From the NCBI RefSeq assembly GCF_022436675.1, contig NZ_JAKUJZ010000003.1, positions 322,226-386,225 on the forward strand: DNA of 64,000 nt, written 5' to 3'. Position 1 is the first letter of the stretch; the number at the start of each line of letters is the position of its first letter. This DNA is from Rheinheimera hassiensis. GTDB taxonomy: Bacteria; Pseudomonadota; Gammaproteobacteria; Enterobacterales; Alteromonadaceae. The notes beneath the pieces are model-generated. The model made no database searches. It saw only the letters and a list, made by a program, of their open reading frames with translations, and had not been told where the DNA came from. This document shows positions 43,790 to 51,913 of this stretch, in pieces. The position numbers and the translations under genes are program-made.

Positions 43790-43847
43790 GACACGCCGTA
43801 AACCGTCCATGGGGCTCGATTCCGGCCATCCATGGCCTCCAACGGTC
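43790..43847 (+). repeat. R1 intergenic element, copy d
   Basis: 58 bases in the 305-base liuB-liuC gap (43747-44051), which holds no gene. Starts GACACGCCGTAAA, ends AACGGTC, hairpin GGCCAT-CC-ATGGCC. It is nearly identical to copy b, and is preceded by CTGCGTCCATTTTTT, as copy b is preceded by CTGCGTACATTTTTT. Confidence 0.85.
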
Positions 43848-43914
43848 GCTGAAAAAAGGACATCCGCACTTGCTGGTTCAACGGTAAAGGCAAGCGCGCA
43901 GCACACTTTGACCA

Positions 43915-43974
43915 GAACCGTGTTTTTCAGGGACGAAAAACAGGAGCCTACATGGATGTATTTACGGCGTGTTC
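43915..43974 (-). repeat. R1 intergenic element, copy e
   Basis: Minus-strand copy of 60 bases, starting GAACACGCCGTAAA and ending CACGGTTC, with hairpin core TTTTTCG-TCCC-TGAAAAA. It is paired head-to-head with copy d, and its flank (CAAAGTGTGCTGCGC on the minus strand) resembles that of copy f. Confidence 0.85.
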
Positions 43975-44051
43975 TGGCAAAGTTGTGCGGAGTGATTGCC
44001 GGTTGAATACACACATTTATTGAACGGAAAGTAAAAACTTTCGGAGAAAAT

Positions 44052-44852
44052 ATGACCCAGGTATACACAGAAGTCAGTATCGACCAACGCGGCGTAGCCA
44101 CCTTAACGCTCAACCGGCCACAAGTGCATAACGCCTTTGACGATGCCATGATAGCCGAGCTTATCGCCGTGCTGAAAGACTTAGCCAATAACGATGAAGT
44201 GCGGGTATTGGTGCTGGCTGCCAACGGCAAAAACTTCTCTGCAGGTGCCGATTTAAACTGGATGCGCTCGATGGCGCAAAAAGATTATCAGCAGAACTTA
44301 AACGACGCCGCAGAACTTGCCACCCTAATGCACAGGTTGGATAAATTCCCTAAACCTACAATCGCATTAATTAAAGGCGCGGCCTTTGGCGGCGCTTTAG
44401 GTTTAGTCGCCTGCTGTGATATCGCTATTGCCGAAGAGAACGCCAGCTTTTGCTTAAGCGAAGTGCGCATAGGTTTAATACCGGCCGTGATCAGCCCTTA
44501 TGTCATGCGCGCCATTGGCGAGCGTGAAAGCCGGCGTTATTTCTTAACCGCCGAGCGCTTTATGGCGCCAAAAGCCAAACAACTCGGTTTGCTGCATGAA
44601 GTGGTAGGCGATGGTGAATTAGCCGACAGCGCAGAGACATTTATCAACACCCTGCTGCAAAACAGCCCTGCGGCGTTAACTGCTGCAAAATCGCTGATCC
44701 ATAATATTTATAACCGCAAGATCAGCAATAACGTAATAGCCCATACCGAGCAAACGATTGCTGAAATCCGGGTATCACCTGAGGGGCAGGAAGGCCTAAG
44801 CGCATTCTTAGAAAAACGTAAACCGGCCTGGCTCGGCAAGGAAGACGCATAA
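44052..44852 (+). CDS. liuC: Methylglutaconyl-CoA hydratase
   Basis: Crotonase-family enzyme of 266 residues that hydrates 3-methylglutaconyl-CoA to HMG-CoA in leucine breakdown. Motifs: LTLNRPQVHNAFDDAMIAEL, oxyanion loop ANGKNFSAGADLNWMRSM, and ALIKGAAFGGALGLVACCDIAIAEENASFCLSEVRIGLIPAVISPYVMRAIG, where SEVRIGLIPA contains the second oxyanion strand and GAAFGGALGL the first. The FSAGADLNWMR segment is characteristic of LiuC-type hydratases. GGAG lies just upstream of the ATG. Its stop overlaps the liuD start by one base (TAATG). The liuB-C-D-E order repeats the Shewanella and Pseudomonas arrangement. Confidence 0.93.
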   Translation: MTQVYTEVSIDQRGVATLTLNRPQVHNAFDDAMIAELIAVLKDLANNDEVRVLVLAANGKNFSAGADLNWMRSMAQKDYQQNLNDAAELATLMHRLDKFPKPTIALIKGAAFGGALGLVACCDIAIAEENASFCLSEVRIGLIPAVISPYVMRAIGERESRRYFLTAERFMAPKAKQLGLLHEVVGDGELADSAETFINTLLQNSPAALTAAKSLIHNIYNRKISNNVIAHTEQTIAEIRVSPEGQEGLSAFLEKRKPAWLGKEDA

Positions 44853-46852
44853 TGTTTCGTAAAATACTTATCGCCAACCGCGGCGAAATTGCCTGCCGCG
44901 TTATCGACACCGCACATAAGCTCGGCATCCGCTGCGTGGCGGTGTATTCCGAAGCCGACGCCAATGCCCGCCATGTACGCATGGCAGACGAAGCTTACTT
45001 GTTAGGCCCGGCACCAAGCAAAGATTCTTACCTGCGCGCGGACAAAATTATCGCTATTGCTAAACAAAGCGGTGCAGAAGCCATTCACCCGGGATATGGC
45101 TTTTTGTCAGAAAACGAAAGCTTTGCCAAAGCCTGTGATGAGGCCGGAGTGGTATTTATCGGCCCGCCGGTGGGTGCTATTACCGCTATGGGCTCAAAAA
45201 GCGCGGCAAAAGACATTATGGCCAAAGCCGGTGTGCCGCTGGTGCCTGGCTATCATGGCGACGATCAAAGCGATGCGCTACTAAGCACAGAATCAGAGCG
45301 TATCGGCTACCCGCAACTGCTAAAAGCTGCTTATGGCGGCGGCGGTAAAGGCATGCGTGTGGTATGGAAAAAAGAAGAGTTCGTTGATGCCTTAGCCAGC
45401 GCGAGGCGTGAAGCCAAAGCCGGCTTCGGCAATGACAAAATGCTGATCGAGCGCTATTTAACCAAGCCGCGCCATATTGAAATTCAGGTATTTGCCGACA
45501 ACCACGGCAATGCGGTGTATCTGGCCGAGCGCGATTGCTCAATCCAACGCCGCCACCAGAAAGTGATTGAAGAAGCGCCCGCCCCCAATTTCAGCAGCGA
45601 ACAGCGAAAAGCCATGGGCGAAGCCGCGGTAAAGGCGGCCAAGGCCATAGATTATCGCGGCGCAGGCACTGTAGAGTTTCTGTTTGATGAAGACGGCTCC
45701 TTCTACTTTATGGAAATGAACACCCGGCTGCAGGTAGAACACCCTGTTACCGAGATGATCACCGGCCAGGATTTAGTAAAATGGCAGCTGCTGGTTGCCG
45801 CCGGCGAGACACTGCCGCTGGCGCAGGACGATATTCAGCTGGATGGCCACGCCATAGAAGTGCGGGTGTATGCTGAAGACCCGGACAACGATTTCCTGCC
45901 GCAAACCGGCAAGCTGACCTATTTGCGCCAGCCCGAGGCCAACCGCCATATTCGGGTAGATACCGGCGTGGTGGAAAACGATGAAGTGTCACCTTTCTAT
46001 GATCCAATGATCGCCAAGCTAATCGTCTGGGATGAAAGCCGCGACCGCGCTATCGCCCGCATGTTACGTGCGCTGGACGATTACCGTATTGCCGGCGTTA
46101 CCACCAACTTAGGCTTTTTAACCAGCCTCACCGAACACCCGGCGTTTAAAGCCGCCGAGCTTGATACCAACTTCATTAATCAGCACCACGACTCGTTATT
46201 TGCTCCGGCTAATAAAGAAAATAATCAGGCGCTGGTATTAGCCACGTTGTTTATTTTACAGCAACAAAAAGCACCGCAAACACATGGCAGCAGTTTCAGC
46301 CCCTGGCAGTTCAGCCATGGCTGGCGGATGAACGAAACACCGACTGTCGAAATTGCCCTGCAACACGGCGAGCACAAAACGCTGTTGAAAGTGCAGCAAC
46401 TGCAGCAGCATTATGTAATTGATGTTGAAGGCCAGCAGCTTTGCTGCACAGCAGAGCTAAACGGCGATGAGCTTAGCGCCGTACTGGGCGAGCATCGCAC
46501 TAAGGTGCGGGTAAGCCGCTATGCTGACACCTTCAATGGCGACACAATCAGCGTGTTTATTAAGCATCAGCGTTATGATTTTATCTACCAGACCGAAGTA
46601 ACCACTGAAGTGGAAGGCGCCGATCACGCCGGCAGCTTAACGGCCCCGATGAACGGCACTATCGTTGCGGTCATGGCCAAAGCCGGCAGCACTGTTAATG
46701 CCGGTGATACGCTGGTAATTATGGAAGCGATGAAAATGGAATACAGCATTAAAGCGCCGAAAAACGGTGTGGTAAATGAAGTATTTTACGCCGCCGGCGA
46801 TCTGGTAAAAGACGGCGCCGAGCTGGTTGATTTTAGCCCGGAGGAAGCATGA
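44852..46852 (+). CDS. liuD: Methylcrotonyl-CoA carboxylase, biotin carboxylase/carrier (alpha) subunit
   Basis: Multidomain protein of 666 residues. Residues 1-445 form the biotin carboxylase ([20 protein letters not shown] loop [28 protein letters not shown]); a short bridging domain follows; residues about 590-664 are the biotin carrier, with target Lys628 in [11 protein letters not shown]. It carboxylates its own biotin with ATP and bicarbonate, and LiuB then transfers CO2 to methylcrotonyl-CoA. It overlaps liuC by one base and liuE by four, so translation of the three is coupled. Length and order fit MCC alpha rather than acetyl-CoA or propionyl-CoA carboxylase. Confidence 0.96.
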   Translation: MFRKILIANRGEIACRVIDTAHKLGIRCVAVYSEADANARHVRMADEAYLLGPAPSKDSYLRADKIIAIAKQSGAEAIHPGYGFLSENESFAKACDEAGVVFIGPPVGAITAMGSKSAAKDIMAKAGVPLVPGYHGDDQSDALLSTESERIGYPQLLKAAYGGGGKGMRVVWKKEEFVDALASARREAKAGFGNDKMLIERYLTKPRHIEIQVFADNHGNAVYLAERDCSIQRRHQKVIEEAPAPNFSSEQRKAMGEAAVKAAKAIDYRGAGTVEFLFDEDGSFYFMEMNTRLQVEHPVTEMITGQDLVKWQLLVAAGETLPLAQDDIQLDGHAIEVRVYAEDPDNDFLPQTGKLTYLRQPEANRHIRVDTGVVENDEVSPFYDPMIAKLIVWDESRDRAIARMLRALDDYRIAGVTTNLGFLTSLTEHPAFKAAELDTNFINQHHDSLFAPANKENNQALVLATLFILQQQKAPQTHGSSFSPWQFSHGWRMNETPTVEIALQHGEHKTLLKVQQLQQHYVIDVEGQQLCCTAELNGDELSAVLGEHRTKVRVSRYADTFNGDTISVFIKHQRYDFIYQTEVTTEVEGADHAGSLTAPMNGTIVAVMAKAGSTVNAGDTLVIMEAMKMEYSIKAPKNGVVNEVFYAAGDLVKDGAELVDFSPEEA

Positions 46853-47763
46853 GCTTACCAAAAAGTGTACGCCTTGTTGAAGTAGGCCCACGCGATGGCC
46901 TGCAAAACGAAGCTGCGGTATCAGCAGTAGATAAAATCGCGCTAATTAATATGCTAACGGCCGCAGGCCATAGCTATATTGAAAGCGGCGCCTTTGTCTC
47001 GCCCAAGTGGGTGCCGCAAATGGCGGACTCTGCTGACGTATTCGCCGGCATTGAACACAAAGCCGGCGTCACCTACGCCGCACTTACGCCAAATTTAAAA
47101 GGCTATGAAGCGGCCAAAGCGGCTAATGTCACTGAAGTGGCAATTTTTGCCGCCGCATCAGAAGCCTTTAGCCAGAAAAACATTAACTGCACTATCGCTG
47201 AGAGCCTGACGCGCTTTGCGCCGCTGGTTGAAGCGGCCAGAGCCGATGGTATTAAGGTGCGCGGCTATGTGTCTTGTGTGGTCGGCTGCCCGTATCAGGG
47301 TGATGTTGCGCCTACCGAAGTAGCATTGGTCGCCAAAGCCCTGTTAGAGATGGGCTGCTACGAAATTTCACTGGGCGATACCATAGGCGTGGGCACGCCG
47401 GATAAAGTCAATGCGATGCTGGATGCGGTGCTATCTATGGTGCCGGTAGATAAGCTGGCAGTGCATTTTCACGATACTTACGGCCAGGCGTTAACCAATA
47501 TATACGTGGCGCTAAACCGCGGCATTGCGGTGATTGATAGCGCTGTAGCAGGCCTTGGTGGCTGCCCTTACGCTGCCGGTGCGTCAGGCAATGTTGCCAC
47601 TGAAGATGTGGTGTATTTACTTAACGGCCTTGGCATTTCACACGGCATCGATTTAACTGCGCTGGCCAAAGCCGGCTGGTTTATTACCGATAAACTGGGG
47701 AAGCAGCCTAGTTCTAAAGTAGGATTGGCGCTTAGGGCCAAGTGCACTCAAACTGGTAGTTAG
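46849..47763 (+). CDS. liuE: Hydroxymethylglutaryl-CoA lyase
   Basis: TIM-barrel lyase of 304 residues that splits HMG-CoA into acetoacetate and acetyl-CoA, the end of the leucine carbon chain. The start has [17 protein letters not shown] with the catalytic Arg-Asp pair; [18 protein letters not shown] and [15 protein letters not shown] follow; [12 protein letters not shown] holds metal-binding histidines; the signature [22 protein letters not shown] holds the active-site Cys. An upstream GGAGG inside liuD serves as its ribosome site. A 244-base gap with an R1 copy follows, before the CoA-transferase genes. Confidence 0.96.
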   Translation: MSLPKSVRLVEVGPRDGLQNEAAVSAVDKIALINMLTAAGHSYIESGAFVSPKWVPQMADSADVFAGIEHKAGVTYAALTPNLKGYEAAKAANVTEVAIFAAASEAFSQKNINCTIAESLTRFAPLVEAARADGIKVRGYVSCVVGCPYQGDVAPTEVALVAKALLEMGCYEISLGDTIGVGTPDKVNAMLDAVLSMVPVDKLAVHFHDTYGQALTNIYVALNRGIAVIDSAVAGLGGCPYAAGASGNVATEDVVYLLNGLGISHGIDLTALAKAGWFITDKLGKQPSSKVGLALRAKCTQTGS

Positions 47764-47820
47764 TTAACAGCAACAACTAAGGTTCTTCGAACACGGTAAT
47801 CACTCCGTACAACTTTGCCG

Positions 47821-47880
47821 GCACACGCCGTAAATACGTCCCTGTAGGCTCCTGTTTTTCATCCATGAAAAACACGGTTC
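47821..47880 (+). repeat. R1 intergenic element, copy f
   Basis: 60 bases in the liuE-scoA gap (47764-48007), from GCACACGCCGTAAA to CACGGTTC. It has a perfect hairpin GTTTTTCAT-CC-ATGAAAAAC. No inverted partner copy is seen in this gap. Confidence 0.85.
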
Positions 47881-48007
47881 CGGTCAAAGTTTACTGCGCG
47901 CTTACCTCGGCACTGATGCCAGCGGATGCGGATGTGATTTTTTCAGCAGCCGCGCAGTCGAAGAGCAGTTCGCAACAGATAGTTCAGCAAAGAACAGAGG
48001 ACAACAA

Positions 48008-48709
48008 ATGGCAGGGTTTAATAAAGTCGTACATAGCTACGAAGACGCCATGGCAGGCCTGCAGGACGGCATGACCGTTATTGCCGGTGGCTTTGGCTTA
48101 TGCGGCATTCCGGAAGGCTTAATTGCCCAAATCAAAAAAATGAAAACCAAAGATCTCACCGTGGTATCAAACAACTGCGGTGTTGACGGCTTTGGTTTAG
48201 GTATTTTGTTGGAAGATCGACAAATCAAAAAAATGGTTGCCTCTTACGTGGGCGAAAACGCCCTGTTTGAAAAACAACTGCTGAGCGGCGAGCTGGAAGT
48301 AGAACTGACACCACAAGGCACTCTGGCCGAGAAAATGCGCGCCGGTGGTGCAGGAATACCGGCGTTTTTTACTGCAACAGGCTACGGTACACCAGTAGCT
48401 GAAGGTAAAGAAACCCGTGAAATTGATGGCCGCCATTATGTACTGGAACCTGCCATTACCGGTGACTTTGCCATAGTGCGAGCCTGGAAAGCCGACCGTT
48501 ACGGCAACCTGGTGTTTCGCCACACGTCGATGAACTTCAACCCGATGGCGGCCACCGCCGGTAAAATTACCGTGGCTGAAGTAGAAGAGATAGTCGAGCC
48601 GGGTGAGCTGGAACCATCACAAATTCACACCCCCGGTATTTATGTGCAGCGCGTGATCAAAGGCAACTTTGAAAAACGCATTGAACGTCGTATGGTCCGT
48701 CAAGGTTAA
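48008..48709 (+). CDS. scoA: 3-oxoacid CoA-transferase subunit A
   Basis: Alpha subunit (233 residues) of the transferase that moves CoA from succinyl-CoA or an acyl-CoA to acetoacetate, allowing acetoacetate from liuE to enter central metabolism as acetoacetyl-CoA. Family motifs are [42 protein letters not shown] and [28 protein letters not shown], and then [48 protein letters not shown] precedes the ATG. It lies 10 bases before subunit B. In comparative work on liu regulons this pair is counted as liuF/liuG; whether LiuR controls it across the R1-containing gap is inferred. Confidence 0.94.
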   Translation: MAGFNKVVHSYEDAMAGLQDGMTVIAGGFGLCGIPEGLIAQIKKMKTKDLTVVSNNCGVDGFGLGILLEDRQIKKMVASYVGENALFEKQLLSGELEVELTPQGTLAEKMRAGGAGIPAFFTATGYGTPVAEGKETREIDGRHYVLEPAITGDFAIVRAWKADRYGNLVFRHTSMNFNPMAATAGKITVAEVEEIVEPGELEPSQIHTPGIYVQRVIKGNFEKRIERRMVRQG

Positions 48710-48719
48710 GGAGGCAACA

Positions 48720-49379
48720 ATGGCTTTATCTCGTGAACAGGTTGCCATGCGCGTGGCGCAAGAGCTACAAGACGGCTACTACGTTAACTTAGGCATTGGT
48801 ATTCCAACGCTGGTGGCCAACTATGTGCCAGCCGGCATTGAAGTAATGCTGCAATCAGAAAACGGTTTGCTGGGCATGGGCCCCTACCCGACTGAAGATG
48901 AAATTGATGCCGATATGATTAACGCCGGTAAAGAAACTGTCACAGCTATCAAGGGCGCGGCTATATTCAGCTCGGCTGAAAGCTTTGCCATGATCCGCGG
49001 CGGCCATGTCGATTTAACCGTACTGGGTGCGTTTGAAGTGGATCAAAACGGCAATATCGCCAGCTGGATGATCCCGGGCAAGCTGGTAAAAGGCATGGGC
49101 GGCGCGATGGACTTAGTCGCCGGTGCACAAAATATCGTTGTTACCATGACTCACGCCGATAAATACGGCAACAGCAAGCTGCTAACCGACTGCACCCTGC
49201 CACTAACCGGCGTAGGCTGCGTAAAGAAAATCGTTACCGACTTAGCCGTACTGGAAGTACGCAACGGCGCTTTCCACCTGCTGGAACGCGCTCCGGGCAT
49301 TTCAGTTGAAGAAATTCAGCAAAAAACGGCTGGTAAGCTGGTTATCGAAGGCAACGTGCCGGAGATGGTGTTTAACTAA
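48720..49379 (+). CDS. scoB: 3-oxoacid CoA-transferase subunit B
   Basis: Beta subunit of 219 residues that carries the catalytic Glu in LQSENGLLGMGPYP, the residue that forms the CoA-thioester intermediate. Other family stretches are LGIGIPTLVANYVP, FSSAESFAMIRGGHVDLTVLGAFEVDQNGNIASWMIPGKLVKGMGGAMDLV and MTHADKYGNSKLL. AAGGAGG directly upstream fixes ATG 48720; the frame is open further back but overlaps subunit A. A strong terminator follows. It is the last gene of the rightward leucine unit. Confidence 0.95.
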   Translation: MALSREQVAMRVAQELQDGYYVNLGIGIPTLVANYVPAGIEVMLQSENGLLGMGPYPTEDEIDADMINAGKETVTAIKGAAIFSSAESFAMIRGGHVDLTVLGAFEVDQNGNIASWMIPGKLVKGMGGAMDLVAGAQNIVVTMTHADKYGNSKLLTDCTLPLTGVGCVKKIVTDLAVLEVRNGAFHLLERAPGISVEEIQQKTAGKLVIEGNVPEMVFN

Positions 49380-49397
49380 GTTGCCGCTTTAACCTGT

Positions 49398-49438
49398 AAA
49401 GGGCGCTAAGATTGTGACGATCTTAGCGCCCTTTTTTT
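49398..49438 (+). terminator. Intrinsic terminator after scoB
   Basis: A 12-bp perfect stem GGGCGCTAAGAT / ATCTTAGCGCCC with a 7-base loop is extended by AAA/TTT and followed by a T run. It begins 19 bases after the scoB stop. Confidence 0.93.
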
Positions 49439-49461
49439 GACCACATATAAATCATGTGATA

Positions 49462-49485
49462 GCATCAATTAATATCAATTGATGC
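49462..49485. promoter_or_regulatory. Perfect dyad operator of the Xre/RES module
   Basis: GCATCAATT-AATATC-AATTGATGC, nine-base perfect arms around a 6-base centre, ends 11 bases before the antitoxin ATG. It is placed to block transcription or translation initiation when bound by the antitoxin. Confidence 0.75.
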
Positions 49486-49496
49486 AGAGGTGCACC

Positions 49497-49946
49497 ATGA
49501 CAGCATTAGTACGTGAGTTTACTCCTACACTCTATACAGTGCCCAATGTGTGGCAGCAGCTGGGTATTGCTGAGCGCGGGCCTAAACTATATCAGGCGCT
49601 GCATGAAGGATTTAGCTACAGCGTGTTTGATAAGTTGTCCCTGGTATCCATGTTAGATAAAAAGCAGTTGGCACAAATATGTCAGTTAGCGCCAGCTACA
49701 TTGGCCAGGCGGGCAAAGCTGGGTAAGTTTACGCAGGAAGAAAGTGACCGGTTGCATCGTTTTGCTACCGTGCTGGTAGCTGCCAATGCCCTGTTCGATA
49801 AAGATATGGTAGCAACTAAACGTTGGCTTACTGAGCCGGTATACGGCCTTGGCGACAAAGCGCCGCTGGATATGCTGGCAACCTCTGCTGAAACGCAGGC
49901 GATATTAGATTTAATTGGCCGCTTAGAACACGGTGTGTTTGCCTGA
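49497..49946 (+). CDS. Xre/MbcA/ParS-type antitoxin (DUF2384 C-terminal domain)
   Basis: Antitoxin of 149 residues. The N-terminal half is a helical Xre-like DNA-binding region (QLGIAERGPKLYQALHEGFSYSVFDKLSLVSMLDKKQLAQICQLAPATLARRAKLGKFTQEESDRL). The C-terminal half is the DUF2384 toxin-binding domain (FATVLVAANALFDKDMVATKRWLTEPVYGLGDKAPLDMLATSAETQAILDLIGRLEHGVF), where W-L-x-x-P and P-L-D are diagnostic. GAGGTG supports ATG 49497. It is coupled to the RES gene by a one-base TGATG overlap, and a perfect dyad lies in front. Confidence 0.93.
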   Translation: MTALVREFTPTLYTVPNVWQQLGIAERGPKLYQALHEGFSYSVFDKLSLVSMLDKKQLAQICQLAPATLARRAKLGKFTQEESDRLHRFATVLVAANALFDKDMVATKRWLTEPVYGLGDKAPLDMLATSAETQAILDLIGRLEHGVFA

Positions 49947-50407
49947 TGCAGTTGTATCGCTTAGTGCACCACAAATGGGCTGCACAAGCATTTGACGGCG
50001 AAGGAGCAAAACTTTATGGCGGCCGCTGGAACAGCAAAGGTCAGCTGTGTGTCTATACTGCAGGCTCTGAAGCCCTCTCCATACTGGAGATTTTGGTACA
50101 TTTAAATAACCGTACAGCACTTAAACAGTACAGGCTATTTCAATTAACGATTGCCGCCGAAGAAGTATTATCGGTCAGTCCGGCGAATCTGCCACTGGGC
50201 TGGCAACAGCAACCAGCCAGCATCGACACCGCGCGTATTGGGGACAGCTGGCTGGCACAACAAGCCAGCCTGGCGTTATCTGTACCCAGTGTAATTGCAC
50301 CACGCGAAAACAATATATTGCTTAATCCACAGCATTCGCATTTTAACCAATGTCTGGCAACACTTACCGAACTGGATTTTATGCCAGACCCACGCTTAAC
50401 GCTTTAA
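49946..50407 (+). CDS. RES-domain toxin (NAD+ phosphorylase type)
   Basis: A 153-residue toxin; characterised relatives (MbcT and others) break down cellular NAD+ when free of antitoxin. The three family residues are visible: Arg in GGRWNSKGQLCVYTA, Glu in SILEILVHLNN and Ser in VPSVIAPRENNILLNPQH. Its last 12 bases overlap the end of the convergent dehydrogenase gene. The coding region is complete, so the module is probably active. Confidence 0.93.
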   Translation: MQLYRLVHHKWAAQAFDGEGAKLYGGRWNSKGQLCVYTAGSEALSILEILVHLNNRTALKQYRLFQLTIAAEEVLSVSPANLPLGWQQQPASIDTARIGDSWLAQQASLALSVPSVIAPRENNILLNPQHSHFNQCLATLTELDFMPDPRLTL

Positions 50408-51277
50408 TCTGGCCAACAAGCTGGAGGTATCCCAGCGGCTGCCACCCATCTGCTGCACTTCACTGTAAAATTGATCCACCAAGGCCGTTAGCGGCAAATG
50501 GCTGCCGTTTTCGCGCGCTTCTGTCAGTGCTATGCCCAAATCTTTGCGCATCCAGTCTACCGCAAAACCAAAATCGTATTTACCTTCGAGCATGGTCAGC
50601 GAGCGGTTTTGCATCTGCCAGGAAGATGCTGCACCTTGTGAGATCACCTCCACCACGGCTGCCGCATCTAAACCGGCATTTTGGGCAAAATTCAGCGCTT
50701 CGGCCAGGCCCTGCACTACACCGGCAATACAAATCTGGTTTACCATTTTCGCTAATTGGCCAGAGCCTGCCGGGCCGAGCAATTTTGCACAGCGCGAATA
50801 ACACTTAATTGCCGCTTCGGCTTTAGCAAAATCAGCCGGCTCACCACCGATCATTACCGTTAGTACCCCGTTTTCGGCGCCGGCCTGGCCACCGGATACC
50901 GGTGCATCCAAAAAGCCGATACCCTGTTGCTTTGCCGCCTGTGATAGCTCGCGGGCCAGATTGGCCGATGCGGTTGTATGATCAACCAATACTGCGCCTG
51001 CTGCCATACCGGCTAATACGCCCTGCTCGCCGTACACTACAGAGCGCACATCGTTATCATTACCTACACAGATAAACACCAGCATCGCACCTTGTGCAGC
51101 TTTGGCCGGGGTTTCGGCATAAGCACCACCATACTGCGCAGCCCACTTTTCTGCTTTAGACGCTGTGCGGTTATACACTGTTACCTGATAACCTTTTTGT
51201 TGCAGGTAGCCAGCCATCGGGTAACCCATAACTCCCAGGCCGATAAAAGCGACCTTGTTCTCACTATTAATTGACAT
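50396..51277 (-). CDS. Beta-hydroxyacid dehydrogenase family protein (MmsB paralogue)
   Basis: NAD(P)-dependent reductase or dehydrogenase of 293 residues. FIGLGVMGYPMAGYLQQKGYQVTVYNRT is the dinucleotide loop, with N-R-T after the second strand favouring NADPH; FLDAPVSGGQAGAENGVLTVMIGG is the substrate loop; KMVNQICIAGVVQGLAEALNFAQ has the catalytic Lys. The family includes tartronate semialdehyde reductase, GHB/glyoxylate reductases and 3-hydroxyisobutyrate dehydrogenase. The true mmsB is in the ivd operon, so this copy probably has another substrate; glyoxylate or succinic semialdehyde reduction is one possibility. It is monocistronic and convergent with the RES gene. Confidence 0.85.
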   Translation of the reverse strand: MSINSENKVAFIGLGVMGYPMAGYLQQKGYQVTVYNRTASKAEKWAAQYGGAYAETPAKAAQGAMLVFICVGNDNDVRSVVYGEQGVLAGMAAGAVLVDHTTASANLARELSQAAKQQGIGFLDAPVSGGQAGAENGVLTVMIGGEPADFAKAEAAIKCYSRCAKLLGPAGSGQLAKMVNQICIAGVVQGLAEALNFAQNAGLDAAAVVEVISQGAASSWQMQNRSLTMLEGKYDFGFAVDWMRKDLGIALTEARENGSHLPLTALVDQFYSEVQQMGGSRWDTSSLLARLKR

Positions 51278-51363
51278 ATTAATGACTTAAAACTGTGACA
51301 TACTGTGGCGCAAAGCTTACAAAGATATCCGCCCGATTGAAAGCACTTAAATAAGGAAACAGC

Positions 51364-51843
51364 ATGGCAAATGTGCACCAGTACAAGGTAAAAGATGCCA
51401 GCGGTAACGAAATTGATCTGAGCCAGTATCGTGGCAAGGTATTGCTGGTGGTAAACACAGCCAGCCAATGCGGCTTTACCCCCCAGTATAAAGAACTGGA
51501 ACAGCTGCATCAGAAATACAAGGATAAAGGCCTGGTTATACTGGCATTTCCCTGTAATCAATTTGGCGGCCAGGAGCCAGGCTCTGATAATGAAATTCAG
51601 CAGTTTTGTGAACTGAATTACGGCGTCAGCTTTCCGGTTATGGCGAAGCTGGCAGTTAACGGCCCGGATGCATCACCGCTGTTTGAGCACTTAAAAGATT
51701 CGGCCCGTGGCCTGATGAAAACCCGGGCGATTAAGTGGAATTTCACCAAATTTCTGATAAATAAACAGGGTGATGTAGTTAAACGTTATGCCCCGCGCAC
51801 CAAACCTGCCAGTATTGCCGCTTCGGTAGAAGATTTGCTGTAA
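51364..51843 (+). CDS. Glutathione peroxidase family protein (BtuE-like)
   Basis: Thiol peroxidase of 159 residues that reduces hydrogen peroxide and organic hydroperoxides; bacterial members often use thioredoxin. Peroxidatic Cys36 is in NTASQCGFTPQY, in place of selenocysteine; the Gln is in LAFPCNQFGGQEPG, which also offers a second Cys as resolving residue; the Trp is in IKWNFTKFLINKQGDVVKRYAP, completing the tetrad. AAGGA precedes the ATG. It is divergent from the dehydrogenase gene at an 86-base distance and is followed by a hairpin and ldhA. Confidence 0.93.
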   Translation: MANVHQYKVKDASGNEIDLSQYRGKVLLVVNTASQCGFTPQYKELEQLHQKYKDKGLVILAFPCNQFGGQEPGSDNEIQQFCELNYGVSFPVMAKLAVNGPDASPLFEHLKDSARGLMKTRAIKWNFTKFLINKQGDVVKRYAPRTKPASIAASVEDLL

Positions 51844-51850
51844 CTTTGAT

Positions 51851-51872
51851 CCAGCGCTAAATATAGCGCTGG
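51851..51872 (+). other. Hairpin between the peroxidase and ldhA genes
   Basis: Perfect 9-bp stem CCAGCGCTA-AATA-TAGCGCTGG, beginning 8 bases after the peroxidase stop. There is no T run, so it may stabilise the mRNA or terminate weakly instead of being a strong terminator. Confidence 0.55.
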
Positions 51873-51913
51873 CATTTGCGCTAAGCTCTATGGCAAATAA
51901 TGGGAGAGATACC

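Noticed and set aside
43809..44006. Small plus-strand frame in the liuB-liuC gap, and similar frames at 32495-32846
   Set aside because: These frames run across R1 repeat elements; the same peptide fragments recur only because the DNA repeat recurs, and no ribosome site is present.
32543..47880. R1 copies considered as a CRISPR-like array or riboswitches
   Set aside because: The copies are kilobases apart, lie in both orientations and lack regular spacers; no known riboswitch core is seen.
50396..51277. Second mmsB as a duplicated valine-pathway enzyme
   Set aside because: The cofactor loop and substrate segments differ from the operon mmsB, and it is not linked to the ivd operon; it is better called a general beta-hydroxyacid dehydrogenase.
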